Below are positions 61,814-64,000 of a stretch of 64,000 nucleotides of DNA, piece by piece. The notes below the pieces were generated by a model. It saw only the letters and a list, made by a program, of their open reading frames with translations, did no database searches and was not told the origin of the DNA. The DNA comes from Flavobacterium sp. KACC 22763 (lineage in GTDB: Bacteria; Bacteroidota; Bacteroidia; Flavobacteriales; Flavobacteriaceae). How positions within the stretch are numbered: position 1 is the stretch's first letter; every line of letters starts with the position of its first letter. The translations under genes and the position numbers were made by a program. Location of the stretch: NCBI RefSeq assembly GCF_028736155.1, contig NZ_CP117879.1, forward strand, positions 1,178,001 through 1,242,000, in the 5' to 3' direction.

Positions 61814-62833
61814 TTAGTTTTTAATATTTTGAATACTGTTAAAGATTTCTTTAAATAAGGCCAATTTTCTTATATAGTAAAGGAAAACGACACTTTTTAC
61901 CATATAGTATTGCTGAATTTGAAAATCTTTTCGTTTCCCGAGATATTTTAAAGATAAGCAATAAAATGAAAAATGTGCTTTTAAAATGGCAAAAGTATGG
62001 GCAAACTTGCCTTGTGTAAGAAAACGGATGCCAGCAATACCATCTAAAACCATACGGAAGAATATCACCCAGAATAATCCTCTTTTTGGCAGATTTTTGA
62101 CCATCATTAATAATGAATTTCTAAAATTCAAATACGTTTTCTTAGGATTCCCTTGTTGTAGTGTTGCACCACCAACATGGTAAACAACAGATTGAGAATT
62201 GTATTTTATAATATGTCCTTCATTTGCAGCTCTCCAGCATAAATCTATTTCTTCTTGATGTGCAAAGAAGCTTTCGTCAAAACCTCCTAATTCGTGATAG
62301 ACTTTTTTTCTTATAAAGAAGCAAGCGCCAGAAGCCCAGAACAATTCAATGTTATCATCATATTGTCCGTTATCTTTTTCGATGGTTTCAAATACTCTTC
62401 CTCTGCAGAAAGGAAAACCATATTTATCAATAAAACCACCCGCAGCTCCAGCATATTCAAAATATTCCTTATTCTTAAAATCAAGAATTTTTGGCTGAAT
62501 AATGGCGGTTTGTTTTTCTTTTTCGAAAGTTTCAAGAATGGGTTTAAGCCAGTTCTGGGTAACTTCGATATCTGAATTTACTAAAGCGTAAATTTCTGCA
62601 TCTATATGTTGTAGGGCATCATTATAGCCTTTTGCAAAACCATGATTGCCTGTGTTTTTTACAATTTTAACCGTAGGGAAATTTTGTTGGACGAATTCTA
62701 CAGAGTTATCCGTAGAGTCATTATCAGCAACGTAAATTGTTGCTCCTTCTGAAAACTGAATAACAGATGGTAAAAATTGCTCCAGCAATTTTACTCCGTT
62801 CCAATTTAAAATGACAACTGCTATTTTATCCAA
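61814..62833 (-). CDS. Family 2 glycosyltransferase
   Basis: A 339-aa GT-A fold enzyme of the rhamnosyltransferase-like group. It has VVILNWNGVKLLEQFLPSVI, ADNDSTDNS, the NSDIEV metal-binding stretch (DxD-like), and FDESFFAHQEEIDLCWRAAN, the acidic acceptor-site motif. The C-terminal part has hydrophobic segments. It probably acts in polysaccharide or lipid-linked glycan synthesis. Confidence 0.92.
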   Translation of the reverse strand: MDKIAVVILNWNGVKLLEQFLPSVIQFSEGATIYVADNDSTDNSVEFVQQNFPTVKIVKNTGNHGFAKGYNDALQHIDAEIYALVNSDIEVTQNWLKPILETFEKEKQTAIIQPKILDFKNKEYFEYAGAAGGFIDKYGFPFCRGRVFETIEKDNGQYDDNIELFWASGACFFIRKKVYHELGGFDESFFAHQEEIDLCWRAANEGHIIKYNSQSVVYHVGGATLQQGNPKKTYLNFRNSLLMMVKNLPKRGLFWVIFFRMVLDGIAGIRFLTQGKFAHTFAILKAHFSFYCLSLKYLGKRKDFQIQQYYMVKSVVFLYYIRKLALFKEIFNSIQNIKN

Positions 62834-62857
62834 AAGTACTTAATTATTTATTCTTTG

Positions 62858-63310
62858 TTAATGGTTTTCTTTATAGTCAGGAAGGTTTCTTAAAAACTCA
62901 TATCGTTCGTTTTCAAAATCCATTTGACAATAAAAGTGGTTCAGTCCGTTTGTGACATTCAAAAACCGTGCCTGCATTGTCATATTGTAACGGGCAATTT
63001 GATCAAAAGTTGCCTGCGAGATTTTAACTTCAGGTGCTTTACACTCTACTAATATATGTATAGAGCCATCTGAGTTAAATACTACTACATCGTATCGTTT
63101 TCGTAATCCGTTGACAGTTAAAACTTTCTCTACGTTAATAAGTGATTTTGGATATTTTTTTTCATGCATCAAAAAATGAACTACATGTTGACGAACCCAT
63201 TCTTCTGGCGTGAGAATTATAAATTTTTTCCTGATTTCATCAAAAATAGACACTTTATTTTCGCTATTTTTGAATCGGAAAGTGTAAGCTGGGAAATTTA
63301 GTTTAAGCAT
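62858..63310 (-). CDS. HsdR_N-like nuclease-domain protein
   Basis: A 150-aa protein matching the N-terminal domain of type I restriction R subunits (PF13588-like). It has WVRQHVVHFLMHEKKYP, RYDVVVFNSDGSIHILVECK (a PD-(D/E)xK-like core: Asp then Glu-x-Lys) and QIARYNMTMQARFLNVTNG. No helicase, M or S subunit follows. ATG 63310 begins the conserved MLKLNFP. This short form stands divergent from holA. Confidence 0.87.
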   Translation of the reverse strand: MLKLNFPAYTFRFKNSENKVSIFDEIRKKFIILTPEEWVRQHVVHFLMHEKKYPKSLINVEKVLTVNGLRKRYDVVVFNSDGSIHILVECKAPEVKISQATFDQIARYNMTMQARFLNVTNGLNHFYCQMDFENERYEFLRNLPDYKENH

Positions 63311-63403
63311 AAAGCAAAAATAAAAAATAGTTTCAGGTTTCAAGTTTAAAGTTTCAAGTTTTGAAGCAGAACTTGAAACTTTAAACGTGAAACAAAAGAT
63401 TGA

Positions 63404-64000
63404 ATGGACGAAGTAGTAAAAATTGTTAATGATATAAAAGCCGGAGATATAAAACCGATTTATTTTTTAATGGGCGAAGAGCCTTATTATATAGATAAAT
63501 TGTCTGAATACATTGAACAGAATGTATTAGCTGAAGAAGAGAAAGGTTTTAATCAGACAGTTTTATACGGAAGAGATGTTTCTGTAGATGATATTATTTC
63601 AACGGCCAAGCGCTATCCTATGATGGCTGAACGTCAAGTTGTTATAGTGAAAGAAGCGCAGGATTTATCCAGAACAATTGATAAAATTGAATCTTATGTA
63701 GATAATCCTATGCAAACAACCGTTTTGGTTTTTTGCTATAAATATAAAACACTTGATAAACGTAAAAAGGTTACCAAATTATTAGCTCAGAAAGGTGTTG
63801 TTTACGAGAGTAAAAAACTATACGAAAATCAAGTAGGAGATTGGATCAAACGTGTTTTGGCTGGAAAAAAATATACTATTGATCCTAAAGCTAATGCCAT
63901 GTTGGTTGAGTTTTTAGGTACAGATTTGAGTAAAATTAATAACGAGCTTGAAAAACTGCAGATTATTTTACCTCAAGGAACCATGATTACGGCGGAACAT
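63404..64000 (+). CDS. holA: DNA polymerase III subunit delta, 5' part
   Basis: The first 199 residues of the clamp-loader delta subunit; the gene runs off the window. It starts MDEVVKIVNDIKAGDIKPIY, then FLMGEEPYYIDKL, typical of the N-terminal domain, and continues with YPMMAERQVVIVKEAQDL and the AAA-like fold. It opens the beta clamp during loading. It is preceded by low-complexity repeats. Confidence 0.92.
   Translation, partial: MDEVVKIVNDIKAGDIKPIYFLMGEEPYYIDKLSEYIEQNVLAEEEKGFNQTVLYGRDVSVDDIISTAKRYPMMAERQVVIVKEAQDLSRTIDKIESYVDNPMQTTVLVFCYKYKTLDKRKKVTKLLAQKGVVYESKKLYENQVGDWIKRVLAGKKYTIDPKANAMLVEFLGTDLSKINNELEKLQIILPQGTMITAEH

Overview
The window looks like a chromosome segment of a Flavobacterium-type Bacteroidetes bacterium. 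The DNA is AT-rich. Many promoters fit the Bacteroidetes housekeeping consensus (TTG, about 19-21 bp, TAnnTTTG), ribosome-binding sites are weak, and the families present are typical of the group (DUF3667, DUF4348, lipocalin-like lipoproteins, M1 peptidases, DUF779 modules, TolC/RND/MFP operons). All calls come from reading the sequence; no database search was run.

Layout. 1-2.3 kb: an alpha/beta hydrolase and an AraC regulator. 2.4-24.1 kb: an accessory region that ends at a tRNA-Arg(ACG) gene (24096-24169, minus strand). A 15-bp copy of the 3' end of that tRNA sits at 2468-2482, and a diverged copy of the tRNA's downstream terminator sits near 13.2 kb, so the region is probably a tRNA-anchored island, perhaps built by more than one insertion. 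No integrase was found. Inside it are: an M41-like metallopeptidase with a small partner; an XRE/ImmA regulatory pair; a predicted small RNA; a three-gene ubiquitin-like conjugation operon (poly-Ubl fused to an E2-like domain, JAMM protease fused to E1/ThiF, DUF6527); secreted proteins; a MerTP metal uptake locus; a long arsenic operon; a 311-aa orphan; and a possibly phase-variable three-gene operon. A repeat family (a small ORF, a hairpin and tRNA-3'-end-like sequence) punctuates the island at about 2.5, 9, 13.2 and 21.5 kb.

24.2-64 kb: mostly core genome. It holds apt, a two-component pair with two companions, a muramidase, pheT, an aldehyde/alcohol dehydrogenase module with its AraC regulator, a bestrophin, a TolC-RND-MFP efflux operon, a small sensory cluster, recG, several lipoproteins, a SUKH-like protein, a PP-loop ligase, an M1 aminopeptidase, a patatin, a TSUP permease, a UvrD helicase, a threonylcarbamoyl-AMP synthase, an OmpA lipoprotein, a glycosyltransferase, an HsdR_N-like protein and the start of holA. 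Many of the gaps here hold short low-complexity repeats that can form hairpins.

How the parts work together. The strongest candidate for a little-described system is 4.2-8.9 kb. The XRE/ImmA pair (a repressor with a peptidase likely to cleave it) has operator-like repeats that also overlap a divergent promoter pointing at the Ubl operon. A well-formed small RNA gene lies antisense in that leader. The E2-like domain contains no cysteine. The arsenic/mercury block (13.5-20 kb) shows a second pattern: several unrelated proteins end in vicinal or near-vicinal cysteines.
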